DNA of 64,000 nt from Nocardioides marmoribigeumensis (GTDB taxonomy: Bacteria > Actinomycetota > Actinomycetes > Propionibacteriales > Nocardioidaceae): positions 434,001-498,000 of the forward strand of contig NZ_JAVDYG010000001.1 of the NCBI RefSeq assembly GCF_031458325.1. The letters run 5' to 3'. Position 1 is the stretch's first letter. Every line of letters begins with the position of its first letter. Made by a program: the position numbers and the translations under genes. A model generated the notes under the pieces. The model was given only the letters and a program-made list of their open reading frames with translations. It was not told the origin of the DNA and did no database searches. Below, piece after piece: positions 27,654 to 36,799 of this stretch.

Positions 27654-29495
27654 TCAGCCCACCCGGGCGGGGAGCGTGAACGTCGACCCCGGCCCGGTCC
27701 GGACGGTGAGCACGTCGGCCACCTTGGCGTTGTACGACGTGGCGTCGGTCGAGCACAGCACCAGCCGGACCCGGTGGCCCTTGCCGAAGCGGTGGGCGAA
27801 GCCGAGCAGCTTGATCCGGACCGGGTCCCCCACCGCACTCGCCGGGACCCGCACGGGCGCGACCAGCCGGTGGATGAGGGTCGCCCCGCCGCCGGGCGCG
27901 ACGTCGTACACCTTGGCGAAGAAGACCATGTCCTGCCCGTTGCTGTTGGTGATCCGCAGGCGGGCCGACGGGACACCGACGGCGTGGACGGCCTGGCCGA
28001 ACCGACCCGAGGTGAACGCGGCGAACTGCCCCTGCTGCTCGGTCGGCGGGGTCGTCACCTGCGGTGACGCGTCGGGTCCGGAGAAGTTCGAGGTCTCGGA
28101 GTAGGCCGCCGGCTGGCCGCCGGGCGGGTTGAGGAAGGTCGCCGACCCCGCGACCGGGTCGGCCCGCACCAGCCGGTCGGTGGACGAGAGCGTGAACATC
28201 GTGGCCCGGTGGCGGATCGGGAAGCTCGCGGCCGCGCCGTACTGCTCGTCGTCGGGACCGCGGCCGTCGTACCTCACCCACGAGCGGTAGTAGGTGAACG
28301 CGGGCCCACGCCCTGCTCGGGTGTGGCGCAGCCAGTGGTCCATCCAGCCCAGGGAGCGCAGCGGGAGGTAGCAGCGGTCGAGCTTGCGCACGCGGCGCAG
28401 CGTGCCGTCGTAGGCCTCGCACTCGCCGGGCTCGGAGGAGTAGCCGCCGTGGCCACCGGAGTTCCAGATCATCCCGACGGGCACCCCGCGGCGCGCGAGC
28501 GCGCGGTAGGTCGAGGCGGCGTCGTTGAGGTTGAACAGGGTGTCGCTCTGCCCCTGCACGAGCAGGACGGGGACCTCGACCTTCGAGAGGAAGGAGGAGG
28601 CCGAGGCGCGCGCGACCAGCCGTCGACCGGCGGCGTCGGAGTCACCGGTCGCGGTGAGCCGGGAGTAGAGCTCGCACACCGCGAGGTAGAAGCCGGGGCA
28701 GCCCGTGGCGCCGATCTCGGCCGGGTCGCCGGAGGCCTGCTTGGCCGCAGCGCAGCCGCCGTGCCCGTTGGCCGGCTCGGAGTTGCCCGAGGCGAAGAAC
28801 AGCGAGGTCCACTCCTGCTTGAAGACGCCCTGCAGGTTGAGCGTGTGCGTGAAGCCGGTGCGGTCGCCCGGGACCACGCGGTTGTTGGGGTCGAGGGAGT
28901 AGCGCAGGTTGTTCCAGGTCCGGCCGACGATGCTCGTGCGCACCCGCCGGTCGGCGGCAGCGAGCGGGAGCTGGATGCCGCCGCCGTACGACCCGCCGAT
29001 CGTGCCGACGACGACGCCCCGCCGGTCGTGACGCACGTAGCGCTTGGTGCCGAGGACCTTGGTGATCAGCTGCCGTGCGGCCTTGACGTCCCAGTCGGCC
29101 GACTGGAGCGTGATGCACCCGCCGCTGGCACCGAAGCCGGACGAGGTGTAGGTCAGCACGACGTAGCCGTGCGCGGCGAAGAAGCGCGCGGTCGTCGCCA
29201 CCTCGTTGGAGGTCTTGTCCAGGCCGAAGCCGTGGGTCATGAGGATCGCCGGCTGGGGCGTGCGCCGCGTGGCGTTGTCGGGCACGTAGAGGCGCGTGTC
29301 GATGTCGATCGCGACGTCCCGGTCGGGTCCGGTCCGCACCGGCACCATCCGGTCGTAGGTCTTCCAGCTGTGGGTCCCGTTGCGGACCCGCACGTGGTCG
29401 GACGCCGCGTCGGCCGTGGTCGGAGGGGCGAGCAGCGCGAGCACCAGGCCCGCCAGCAGCGCCGCCGGGACGCGGCCCCACGTGTGTCGCCCCAT
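27654..29495 (-). CDS. Secreted S15/CocE-like alpha/beta hydrolase
   Basis: A 613-residue exported protein. The signal peptide (1 to about 31) ends in ADA. The hydrolase core has THGFGLDKTS, the nucleophile elbow GTIGGSYGGG (Ser169), the acid in VQGQSDTLFN and His in NSGGHGG. The C-terminal jelly-roll (from about 400) is of the X-Pro dipeptidyl-peptidase type (FAHRFGKGHRVRLVL). This fits the S15 peptidase/CocE esterase group. It follows the phosphoesterase gene with only 3 bases between and abuts the metalloprotease gene. Confidence 0.87.
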   Translation of the reverse strand: MGRHTWGRVPAALLAGLVLALLAPPTTADAASDHVRVRNGTHSWKTYDRMVPVRTGPDRDVAIDIDTRLYVPDNATRRTPQPAILMTHGFGLDKTSNEVATTARFFAAHGYVVLTYTSSGFGASGGCITLQSADWDVKAARQLITKVLGTKRYVRHDRRGVVVGTIGGSYGGGIQLPLAAADRRVRTSIVGRTWNNLRYSLDPNNRVVPGDRTGFTHTLNLQGVFKQEWTSLFFASGNSEPANGHGGCAAAKQASGDPAEIGATGCPGFYLAVCELYSRLTATGDSDAAGRRLVARASASSFLSKVEVPVLLVQGQSDTLFNLNDAASTYRALARRGVPVGMIWNSGGHGGYSSEPGECEAYDGTLRRVRKLDRCYLPLRSLGWMDHWLRHTRAGRGPAFTYYRSWVRYDGRGPDDEQYGAAASFPIRHRATMFTLSSTDRLVRADPVAGSATFLNPPGGQPAAYSETSNFSGPDASPQVTTPPTEQQGQFAAFTSGRFGQAVHAVGVPSARLRITNSNGQDMVFFAKVYDVAPGGGATLIHRLVAPVRVPASAVGDPVRIKLLGFAHRFGKGHRVRLVLCSTDATSYNAKVADVLTVRTGPGSTFTLPARVG

Positions 29496-29498
29496 GGC

Positions 29499-30668
29499 TC
29501 ACCCCTGCCAGTCGCTGTTGTAGACGTCCAGCCCGAAGGTACGTCGCCCAGGGGTCGCTGCGTAGCCGATCTTGCCCAACCCGAAGATCTCCTCGACCGA
29601 CCCGAGCAGCGCGTAGTGGTTGTAGCCGTAGGACGACGACGTGCCCGGCCTGGTCCACCGCGAGATCGCGAGCAGCCCGATCCGGCCGCCGCCCGGTCCG
29701 GCGATGCCCGGCTGGGCGCTGTTGGCGGTGCCCGCGTCGCCGCAGCACGCGCGGGAGTCCTTCCTGGGCCCGTCGGACTCGTCGGCGGTGATCAGCAGGA
29801 GCCCGTCCTGGCGGAACGCCGGCGAGGCCAGGATCCGCGGGACCCACGTGCGCATCCAGCGGTTGACGCTGGCCAGGCCGCCGGGCTCGCCGTCGGCGCA
29901 GGGCGAGTCGTGCCCGTCGTGGCACAGGTCGGGCGTGACGTAGCTCAGGTGGGGCGTGGTGCTCACGCTCTGCAGGTCGACGGTCAGGTCCTTCAAGGGC
30001 CGCACGTGGCGGGCGCAGTAGCGCGGCCGGTCGATGATGTCGTGGAAGTAGACGAACGGGTTGTGCTTGGTCGCATAGGCGCGCGTCGCGGTCGCCCGCT
30101 GCCACGGGTCCGTCGTACCGACCCTGGGGTGCTGGCACGGCGTGCCCATGCCCTCCATGTAGCCCTTCCACGACAGGCCGTGCGCACTCAGCTGGCCGGC
30201 CACCGTGCGGACCCCGGCCGGGAAGACGCACCCTCTGTTGCCGACCGCCTGTCCGGGACTCTGCGTGGCGGTGCGCAGGAAGTCGGCGAAGACGTGGCAG
30301 TCGCGCTGCATGTCCGCGTTGACGCCCTGCCCGCTGACCTGCGCGACGTAGTTGCCCTGCGAGTTGTGCGCGGTTGCGTAGTAGCTCGTCAGGAGCACGC
30401 CCTTGCTCCGAAGGGTCGTGGCGAGGTACGGCGCGCGCGACTCCGCGCCCCACGTGCGGGCGAAGCCCTTGTTCTCGATGTTCACCACGAACACGTGCCC
30501 CACCGGCGGCACCCTCGTCAGCCGGGCCGTCGCCTGGCTGAGCGCGAGCGTCCCGCCGGGGTCGTCGGACCCGGCGGTCTCGTGCACGAACGCGACCAGC
30601 GCGGTCAGGGTGATCAGCGCCGCCACCAGGACGGCCGCCACCCGGGGGAAGGAGGGGTGCGAGCTCAC
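29499..30668 (-). CDS. Exported acid-phosphatase/phospholipase-C-type phosphoesterase
   Basis: A protein of about 389 residues. A hydrophobic N-terminal anchor or signal (about 8-30) precedes a phosphoesterase domain with FVVNIENKGFARTWG (metal Glu/Asn pair), the central HNSQGNYVAQVSG, and the late LLLITADESDG and NHYALLGSVEEIFGLG. These are hallmarks of the AcpA/phospholipase C phosphoesterase family, which acts on phosphate esters outside the cell. The GTG start at 30668 follows a GATAGT -10-like box by 6 bases (possible leaderless mRNA); an ATG at 30707 would add 13 residues. It is probably the first gene of the three-hydrolase unit. Confidence 0.82.
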   Translation of the reverse strand: MSSHPSFPRVAAVLVAALITLTALVAFVHETAGSDDPGGTLALSQATARLTRVPPVGHVFVVNIENKGFARTWGAESRAPYLATTLRSKGVLLTSYYATAHNSQGNYVAQVSGQGVNADMQRDCHVFADFLRTATQSPGQAVGNRGCVFPAGVRTVAGQLSAHGLSWKGYMEGMGTPCQHPRVGTTDPWQRATATRAYATKHNPFVYFHDIIDRPRYCARHVRPLKDLTVDLQSVSTTPHLSYVTPDLCHDGHDSPCADGEPGGLASVNRWMRTWVPRILASPAFRQDGLLLITADESDGPRKDSRACCGDAGTANSAQPGIAGPGGGRIGLLAISRWTRPGTSSSYGYNHYALLGSVEEIFGLGKIGYAATPGRRTFGLDVYNSDWQG

Positions 30669-30786
30669 CGGCCCACTATCCCCCGCCCTCTCGCCTCCCA
30701 CGGTCATTTCCCGCCACCGATGGCGAGGCCAGGAGTCGCCTGTGCACCGGAGAGAAAGTGTCGGAGCTCGGTGGTGGGATGAGGTC

Positions 30787-31044
30787 ATGACAGCGACCGC
30801 CGGGTTCACCGCCCCCGCCCCTGAGGACCTGACCTCCCAGGGCCGTGGGTGGCGCCGTGAGGTGCTGCTGTCCGGGGTCCGTGCCGAGCAGCGCACGATC
30901 GAGGCCGCCGAGGCCCGCAAGCTGTCCCTGGTCACCGAGTGGGCCGACCTGATCAGCGCCGCCGACCGCGGCGGACCACCCGCCGCCTACCGCTGGGACT
31001 CACCCCTCGGCCACGCCTACCTCGTCACCTACCCCCTGGACTGA
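30787..31044 (+). pseudogene. Short DUF222/HNH-family N-terminal remnant
   Basis: An 85-residue ORF. The helix LLSGVRAEQRTIEAAEARKLSLVTEWAD resembles the N-terminal part of the DUF222/13E12-type HNH endonucleases that are abundant in Nocardioides relatives. Those proteins run several hundred residues, and nothing after this ORF resembles the rest. It ends with a stop 16 bp inside the convergent NifU-like gene. It is either a truncated remnant or a small protein in its own right. Confidence 0.5.
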
Positions 31045-31568
31045 GGCACGCCGTCGCGGCGGGTGGGCGAGAGCTCGAGCAGGGTCGGCGGGGCGACCAC
31101 CTCGACCATGACGGAGGCGGCGTCGGGCAGGGCAGCCAGGAGCCGTTCCTCGACCTCGGGGACCACGCCGGCCGAGCCTGCGGCGACGGACAGGCGGACG
31201 TGCACGGTGCCCGACGCCTCGACCCCGACCAGCTCCAGGGCGAGTGCGGGCGCCGTCTCGTGCAGCCGTCGTACGGCGTGCGCGGCGCGGGTCGGGAGGT
31301 CGAGCGGGTGCAGGTCGTGCAGCACGAGCAGGCCGTCCACCGACGGGTCGTCCGCGAGCTCGACCAGCACGCTCCGATCGACCCCGGCGACCAGGCGCCC
31401 GAGGCCCTCCCGGTGCAGGGCGAGGACGGCCCGCACCAGCTCCTGCGCCGTCGCGGCGACCTGGGGCGAGGCCGTGGCGACGAGCTGGTCGAGCAGCTCG
31501 TCGATGCGCGCGTGCGGGTCGTCCGGCGGCGCGGCCCCGCCTTGGGTGGGGATCCCCTGCTCGCTCAT
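31029..31568 (-). CDS. NifU-like domain protein lacking cysteines
   Basis: A 179-residue protein. The layout (HARIDELLDQL ... AQELVRAVLALHREGLGRLV ... GLLVLHDLHPLDLPTRAAHAVRRL) matches actinobacterial proteins with a NifU C-terminal domain, including the HDLHP stretch just before it. Where NifU domains carry a GSCxGCPSS iron-sulfur site, this protein reads VRLSVAAGSAGVVPEVE, and it has no cysteine at all. It probably no longer binds an Fe-S cluster. The neighbours give no metabolic clue. Confidence 0.65.
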   Translation of the reverse strand: MSEQGIPTQGGAAPPDDPHARIDELLDQLVATASPQVAATAQELVRAVLALHREGLGRLVAGVDRSVLVELADDPSVDGLLVLHDLHPLDLPTRAAHAVRRLHETAPALALELVGVEASGTVHVRLSVAAGSAGVVPEVEERLLAALPDAASVMVEVVAPPTLLELSPTRRDGVPQSRG

Positions 31569-31649
31569 GCCCGGCAACCTACTGTCCGGCCGACGCCTCG
31601 CGCGAGAGCGGCACGGTTCGCGCCGATCGTGCCGTGGCAGCATCGGCCC

Positions 31650-32699
31650 ATGGACCGGCTCGAGACCCGCCTGCGCGACCTGCTGAGCGGGTGGGTCGCC
31701 GAGGGCCGCGAGCCCGGCGGCGCCGTCGCCGTGGCCCGCGACGGAGAGCTCGTCGAGGTCCTCGCCGGCACCGTCGACGGCACGCACCCATGGGCCTCCG
31801 GCACGCTGGTGATGACCTGGTCGGTGGCCAAGCCGTTCGCCGCCCTCACGGTCCTGGGCGTCGTGGCCGAGGGGGCCCTGGGGCTCGACCAGCCGGTGGC
31901 CGACCTCTGGCCGGCGTACGCCGCGCGGGGGAAGGAGGCCACCACCGTCCGCCACGTGCTCAGCCACGCCGCGGGGGTGCCGGTCTTCCCCGAGGCAGCC
32001 GCCCACCTCGAGCACGACGACCGCGAGGGCCTGGTCGCGCTCCTCGCCGGGGCCGAGCCCTGGCACGCGCCGGGGGCGGGTGTCGCCGAGCACGCGCTGA
32101 CCTACGGCCACCTCTGCGACGAGCTCGTGCGCCGCGCGACCGGTGAGGACCTGGCCGACCGCTTCGCCACCCTGGCCGCTGCGCACGACTGGGACCTCCA
32201 CCTGCGGGTCGGCCCGGCCGACCTGAGCCGTGTCGCGGACGTGGTGCCGCTGGCGGGCTGGCCGCAGACCTACACCGAGGACCCGCGCTGGGGACCGGCC
32301 CTGACGCGGCCGCCGGGGCTGCTGGAGCCCGGCACCATGAACAGCGAGCGCTTCCGCACGAGCTCGTTCCCCGCGGTGGCCCTGCACGCGAGCGCCCGCG
32401 GGCTGGCCAGGTTCTACGCCGGCCTGCTGCCCGAGGACGGCCCGGTCGCGCGGCTGCTCGGACCCGAGCTCCACCGGGCTTTCGTCACCGCCCAGGCCAG
32501 CGGCCACGACCTCGTGCTCGACCGCGAGGTCGCCTGGACCCTGGGGTTCCAGGTCGACGGCGAGGCGGTGGGCATGGGCGGCGCCGGCGGCTGCAGCGCC
32601 TGGGTCGCGCACGACGGCACCGCCGTCGGCTGGGTCACCCGCGGCCTCGGCGACCACGACCGCGTCGACGCGCTCTGGGACGCCCTCGCCCAGGGGTGA
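31650..32699 (+). CDS. Serine hydrolase of the class C beta-lactamase/esterase fold
   Basis: A 349-residue penicillin-binding-like hydrolase. The catalytic SxxK is SVAK (Ser58, Lys61), the family motif HVLSHAAGVP (about 109-118) is present, and a YGH takes the place of YxN. It has no signal peptide, so it is likely an intracellular esterase (EstB-like), not a secreted beta-lactamase. The ATG lies 81 bp from the divergent NifU-like gene. It ends convergent with the oxidoreductase. Confidence 0.87.
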   Translation: MDRLETRLRDLLSGWVAEGREPGGAVAVARDGELVEVLAGTVDGTHPWASGTLVMTWSVAKPFAALTVLGVVAEGALGLDQPVADLWPAYAARGKEATTVRHVLSHAAGVPVFPEAAAHLEHDDREGLVALLAGAEPWHAPGAGVAEHALTYGHLCDELVRRATGEDLADRFATLAAAHDWDLHLRVGPADLSRVADVVPLAGWPQTYTEDPRWGPALTRPPGLLEPGTMNSERFRTSSFPAVALHASARGLARFYAGLLPEDGPVARLLGPELHRAFVTAQASGHDLVLDREVAWTLGFQVDGEAVGMGGAGGCSAWVAHDGTAVGWVTRGLGDHDRVDALWDALAQG

Positions 32700-32705
32700 A
32701 CGCCC

Positions 32706-33962
32706 TCAGGCGGTGGCGACCAGGCGGGCTCGGCGCCGCCGCGCGGACAGACCCCGCACGGCCTCGCCGGCCACGAACCCCGTGGCGGCCCTGACCGGGT
32801 GCAGACCCCGGTGCGGGTCACGGCCGGCGCCCAGCCGGCCGAGCTGGGTCTCGTACCACTCCGACTCCCCCGCGATGCCCGCCAAGCCCATCAACGACGG
32901 GAGGCGGTAGGCCGGGAGCTGCTCCCCCTCGCCGCCCTCGAGCAGCCGCCGGGGCAGGTCGGGGTCGATCGCGATCGGGCGCCCCAGACCGATGAGGTCC
33001 ACCGCACCGGAGCCCAGGAGCGCCTCCATCGCGGCCCGTGTGCGGATGCCTCCGGTGAGCATCACGGGCAAGTCGGGCGCAGCGGCGCGGGCCCGCGTCG
33101 CGAAGGCGGCGAAGTAGGCCTCCTTGGCCCCGACCGGCGTCCCCTCCTCCTCGGCCTCGGGCACGTCGATGCCGAACAGCGCGGGGTTCTCGTAGGTGCC
33201 GCCGGAGACCTCCAGGAAGTCGATCCCCTCCTCGGCGAGCAGCCGGACCACCTGCTCCGCGTCGTCCTGGGTGAAGCCGCCGTGGCGGAAGTCCGAGGCG
33301 TTGAGCTTGACCGAGACCGAGAAGCCGTCGCCGGTCGCGGCCTTGGCCGCTCGCACCGCCTCGAGGAGCGCGCGGGCACGCCCGGCGACGTCGCCGCCCC
33401 ACCGGTCGGTGCGCCGGTTGACGTGCGGGGACAGGAACTGCGCGAGCAGGTAGCCGTGGGCGGCGTGGACCTGGACCCCGTCGAGACCGGCCTGCTCCAC
33501 CAGGGCCGCAGCGGTGCCGAACGCCGCGACCACGGCCTCGACCTCGTCGGCCGACAGCTCACGCGGCTTGCCGAACAGGCCGAGCATCGGGACCGCCCCG
33601 CCCGCGCTCGGCGCGACCGGCGTGCTCGCCACGAACCGGTTGGTCTGGCGTCCGGGGTGGTTGAGCTGGGCGACCATCGGCGTGCCCGCCGCGGCCTCGC
33701 GCACCCGCGCGAGCCGGCGTACGTCGAGGTGCCGGTCGGCGACCACGTTGCGGCTGCGCTCGAGGAAGCGACGGTCGACCATGAGGTTGCCGGTGACCAG
33801 CAGGCCGGAGCCCCCCTCGGCCCAGCGGCGGTAGAGCCGCTCGAGCCGCTCGGTGGGCTGGTTGTCGGCGTCGGCGAGGTTCTCGGTCATCGCCGCCTTG
33901 ACGATGCGGTGGGGCAGGGCCAGGCCGCTGGGCAGGACGAGCGGCTCGTCGAGTCGGGTCAC
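32706..33962 (-). CDS. NADH:flavin oxidoreductase, Old Yellow Enzyme family
   Basis: A 418-residue FMN barrel. Family marks are VAQLNHPGRQTNR, GVQVHAAHGYLLAQFLSPHVNRRTDRWGG and LTGGIRTRAAMEALLGSG ... IGLGRPIAIDPD. It would reduce activated alkenes (enones, nitro-olefins) with NAD(P)H. It lacks the extra Fe-S and FAD domains of 2,4-dienoyl-CoA reductase. The start is GTG, 4 bases after the TetR stop, so it is co-transcribed with and probably controlled by that regulator. Confidence 0.9.
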   Translation of the reverse strand: MTRLDEPLVLPSGLALPHRIVKAAMTENLADADNQPTERLERLYRRWAEGGSGLLVTGNLMVDRRFLERSRNVVADRHLDVRRLARVREAAAGTPMVAQLNHPGRQTNRFVASTPVAPSAGGAVPMLGLFGKPRELSADEVEAVVAAFGTAAALVEQAGLDGVQVHAAHGYLLAQFLSPHVNRRTDRWGGDVAGRARALLEAVRAAKAATGDGFSVSVKLNASDFRHGGFTQDDAEQVVRLLAEEGIDFLEVSGGTYENPALFGIDVPEAEEEGTPVGAKEAYFAAFATRARAAAPDLPVMLTGGIRTRAAMEALLGSGAVDLIGLGRPIAIDPDLPRRLLEGGEGEQLPAYRLPSLMGLAGIAGESEWYETQLGRLGAGRDPHRGLHPVRAATGFVAGEAVRGLSARRRRARLVATA

Positions 33963-33966
33963 CGGC

Positions 33967-34569
33967 TCAGGCCCCCGCCCCCGTGTCGACGATCGCGCGG
34001 ACGATCTCCTCCGGGGTCGCCCGGATCTCCCCGGACAGCCACGCCACCACGATGTCGGTGGTGCCGGAGACGAGCAGGCGGCAGGCGAGGTACTTCGTGG
34101 TCTCGGTCTCCCCCGGCAGCAGCGGCGGGGGGAGCACGACCGAGCAGACGAAGCCGGTGAACTCCTCGACCGCCTCGGCGCGCCGCGGCCCCAGGGCGGG
34201 GTGGCCGGCACTCTCGGCGTAGAGCCTGGCCCGGCGGGAGTCCCGGCCGAGCACCTCCAGGAGCATGCGCACGACCGCCTCGGACCTCGCCCGCCGGCCG
34301 CCGGTGTCCGGCATCGCGACCTCCATGGCCACCCGGATGTCGGTGTAGAGGTCGTCGGCGAGGGCGACCAGCAGCGTGTCCCGGTCGGCGAAGCTCTCGT
34401 AGAAGTAGCGCTTGCCGAGCTGGGCCTCGCTGCAGATCAGGTCGACCGTCACGGCCGCGACGCCGTGCTCCCCGATGATCGCCAGGGTCGCGTCCATCAG
34501 CCGGGCCCGGCGTGCCGCGACCCGGTCCACTGCACTCACACCGCCGTAGGGGCGTCGGGCGATCGGCAT
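33967..34569 (-). CDS. TetR/AcrR family regulator
   Basis: A 200-residue regulator. The N-terminal HTH is at about 22-66 (LMDATLAIIGEHGVAAVTVDLICSEAQLGKRYFYESFADRD), followed by an all-helical ligand domain. It is immediately upstream of the Old Yellow Enzyme gene in the same unit, the usual setting for an autoregulated repressor of a xenobiotic reductase. No clear palindromic operator was seen in the 140 bp upstream. Confidence 0.9.
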   Translation of the reverse strand: MPIARRPYGGVSAVDRVAARRARLMDATLAIIGEHGVAAVTVDLICSEAQLGKRYFYESFADRDTLLVALADDLYTDIRVAMEVAMPDTGGRRARSEAVVRMLLEVLGRDSRRARLYAESAGHPALGPRRAEAVEEFTGFVCSVVLPPPLLPGETETTKYLACRLLVSGTTDIVVAWLSGEIRATPEEIVRAIVDTGAGA

Positions 34570-34709
34570 GGCCCCATTGTCGTGCGTCACCGGCCGCCGG
34601 TCACCTCGGGGGCCCGCCCACCCGGACGTCTTTGCCGTGGCTCGCCCGCAGGGGTGGGGCTCAGCGTGTTCCGCGACGACGGTCCGTCGAGTCCTGGAGC
34701 CGCCCCGGC
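34570..34709. other. Intergenic, nothing recognised
   Basis: 140 bp between the TetR start and the end of the larger PH-domain gene. It should hold the TetR promoter (minus strand) and the end of the PH-domain transcript. No convincing promoter boxes, operator or terminator hairpin with a T-run were found. Confidence 0.4.
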
Positions 34710-36188
34710 TCAGGCCACGAACGGCAGGACCATCTCCGGCGTCGCGTCCAGGGCGAGGGCGGTCGCGTCGGCCAGCGGCAGGTCGAGGACGCGCACGGAC
34801 TCGCGGCCGGCCGCGGTCGTGGCGACCAGCGTCGCCAGGCCCACACGCCGCTGGAACACGGTCTGGGTGAGCACCCATCCGATGATCCCGTCCCGCTCGA
34901 GGACCGTGCGGCGACGGTCGAGCAGCCCTCCCCCGACGACCAGGTGGCCCGGGGTGAGGCGGTGGCCCAGGTGGCGGTACGACGCCTCCGCGAGCCAGGC
35001 GCCCAGCGCCGGCAGCGCGAGCACGACGAGCCACGGCCACCAGCCGGTGAGCACGCCGGACCCCGCCAGGACGGCGACCACGACCGCCGCGAGCACCGTC
35101 GGCACCAGCCCCCGCACGTGACGCCGGCGCCGGGCGGCGGGCCCGTGCCGGAGCAATGTGGTGGCGAACGCCCCGCCGACGCCGAGCAGCCGGTCACCCA
35201 CCTGCTCGGCCACCTCCAGCGGGCAGGGCGGCAGCACCTTGGTCGTGCCGCCCTTGCCGACACCGGTCGACAGGGCGTTGAGCTCGGCACCGCGGACGAG
35301 CCGCATGAGGACGGGCTCGACCAGCTCGACCCCGCGCACCCGCGCCTCCTCCACGGTCGTGGAGCGCGTGGTGAGCAGGCCCGCGCTCACGTGCACCGCA
35401 CCGCCCTCACGGGCGACCACCAGCTCACCCCACTGCAGGACGTAGCCGGCGCAGGCGATGAGCACCCAGCCGACGGTGCCCCCCACGACGAGCAGGACCA
35501 CGACGAGGAGGATGCCGAGCCGCACCACCTCGTCGTAGGTCCCCTGGACCACGCCCTCGAGGTCGACGCCGATGTCGTCGCCCAGTTGGGCCAGGACGCC
35601 GAGGGCCGCGGCGACGACCGCGAGCCGGCCGAGGCTGAACGGCGCGAACCGCACCCACGACCAGTCGAGCTCGGCGAGCAGCTCGCGCTGCGGTGCCGGC
35701 GCGGGCACGGCCTGCACCTGCGGGGCCGCCGGCGCGCCCGTGCGGGAGCGTTCGAGCAACCAGGTGCGCAGCGCCAGTGCGTCGGCCGCCGCGAGCGAGT
35801 CGAGCGTGATGCGCTCGTCGTCGACGCCGGTGCCGATGTCGACCTTGGCCAGGCCGAGGACCCGGTGGAACAGCGTGGCCTCGAGGTCGACGCTGCGGAC
35901 CCGGTCGAGGGAGACCGTGACCAGGCGCTGGCCGATGAAGCGGCGACGCCAGACCAGGCGCCCGTCGCCGATGCGCCAGCGGGTCGTGGCCCACGGCACG
36001 ACACCGGCCACCGCCGCGACGACGAGCACGACGATGCCCAGCAGGACCCCCGGCAGGCCGTCGCCCCTGCCGATGCCGATGGCCGCGATGACGAGGGGGA
36101 GGACCAGCCGACCGCCCGACCGCACCGGGTCCATGAGCATGATGCGGGGGTCCAGCCGTCGCCACTCCTCGAGGTCGGGCGTGCTCAC
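34710..36188 (-). CDS. Bacterial PH-domain membrane protein, YdbT-like
   Basis: A 492-residue membrane protein with three paired-hydrophobic stretches, each followed by a bacterial PH (bPH_2) unit: about 75-150 (WRIGDGRLVWRRRFIGQRLVTVSLDRVRSVD), about 265-340, and about 405-480. It matches the YdbT family, which is encoded next to YdbS-type proteins as here. The start is GTG, 7 bp after the small PH protein. The role is poorly known; YdbST in Bacillus has been linked to resistance to certain bacteriocins. Confidence 0.85.
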   Translation of the reverse strand: MSTPDLEEWRRLDPRIMLMDPVRSGGRLVLPLVIAAIGIGRGDGLPGVLLGIVVLVVAAVAGVVPWATTRWRIGDGRLVWRRRFIGQRLVTVSLDRVRSVDLEATLFHRVLGLAKVDIGTGVDDERITLDSLAAADALALRTWLLERSRTGAPAAPQVQAVPAPAPQRELLAELDWSWVRFAPFSLGRLAVVAAALGVLAQLGDDIGVDLEGVVQGTYDEVVRLGILLVVVLLVVGGTVGWVLIACAGYVLQWGELVVAREGGAVHVSAGLLTTRSTTVEEARVRGVELVEPVLMRLVRGAELNALSTGVGKGGTTKVLPPCPLEVAEQVGDRLLGVGGAFATTLLRHGPAARRRRHVRGLVPTVLAAVVVAVLAGSGVLTGWWPWLVVLALPALGAWLAEASYRHLGHRLTPGHLVVGGGLLDRRRTVLERDGIIGWVLTQTVFQRRVGLATLVATTAAGRESVRVLDLPLADATALALDATPEMVLPFVA

Positions 36189-36195
36189 CGGCGGC

Positions 36196-36705
36196 TCACG
36201 TCGCGTCGCCGCCCGTGGCCGCGGTGTCCCGGGTCAGGTCGGCGACCACGTCGCGGGCCAGTCCGGCGTCGAGGCCCTCGACTCGCACGGCCCCGGCCGA
36301 GGAGGCGGTCGTGACCAGCAGCGAGGCGAGGCCGAAGGCACGCATGAGCGCGGTCTGCGAGGTCGAGATCGTCTGGACCCGGCTGAGCGGGACGATGCGC
36401 ACGTCGCGACGCAGCCAGCCCGACCGCGTGTAGACGGCCTCGTGGGTCACCTCCCAGCGGTGCACGCGGTAGCGCAGCCCCGGCATGACCAGCACGACGG
36501 CGAGCGAGGCGAGGAGCAGCCCCACCGCCACCACCCACGCCCACCACGCGGCGTCGCCGAGGGTCAGCACCGCGCCGCCGGCGACCAGCGCCAGCACCAC
36601 GGACGGCACCGCCGAGAGCCGCCAGTAGCCCACGGCCCGGGGTGAGACCTGCTCCGACGGCTCGCGGAGCACCAGCTCGGGGGTGCGGGTCGGCTGCTCG
36701 GTCAA
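36196..36705 (-). CDS. Small bacterial PH-domain membrane protein, YdbS-like
   Basis: A 169-residue protein. Two membrane segments (about 28-48 and 53-73) are followed by one bPH_2 unit (VHRWEVTHEAVYTRSGWLRRDVRIVPLSRVQTIS). The start is TTG with GAGG 5-6 bases upstream. It is 7 bp upstream of the larger PH-domain gene, forming the conserved YdbS-YdbT pair. Confidence 0.85.
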   Translation of the reverse strand: MTEQPTRTPELVLREPSEQVSPRAVGYWRLSAVPSVVLALVAGGAVLTLGDAAWWAWVVAVGLLLASLAVVLVMPGLRYRVHRWEVTHEAVYTRSGWLRRDVRIVPLSRVQTISTSQTALMRAFGLASLLVTTASSAGAVRVEGLDAGLARDVVADLTRDTAATGGDAT

Positions 36706-36799
36706 GGCGTCCTCACGGACCCGAGCCTAGGTGCAGCGCGGGCGGCCACAAGTCGACGGGCCGGCCACGGGGCCGGCCCGACGTCATACCCTCGCGTCC

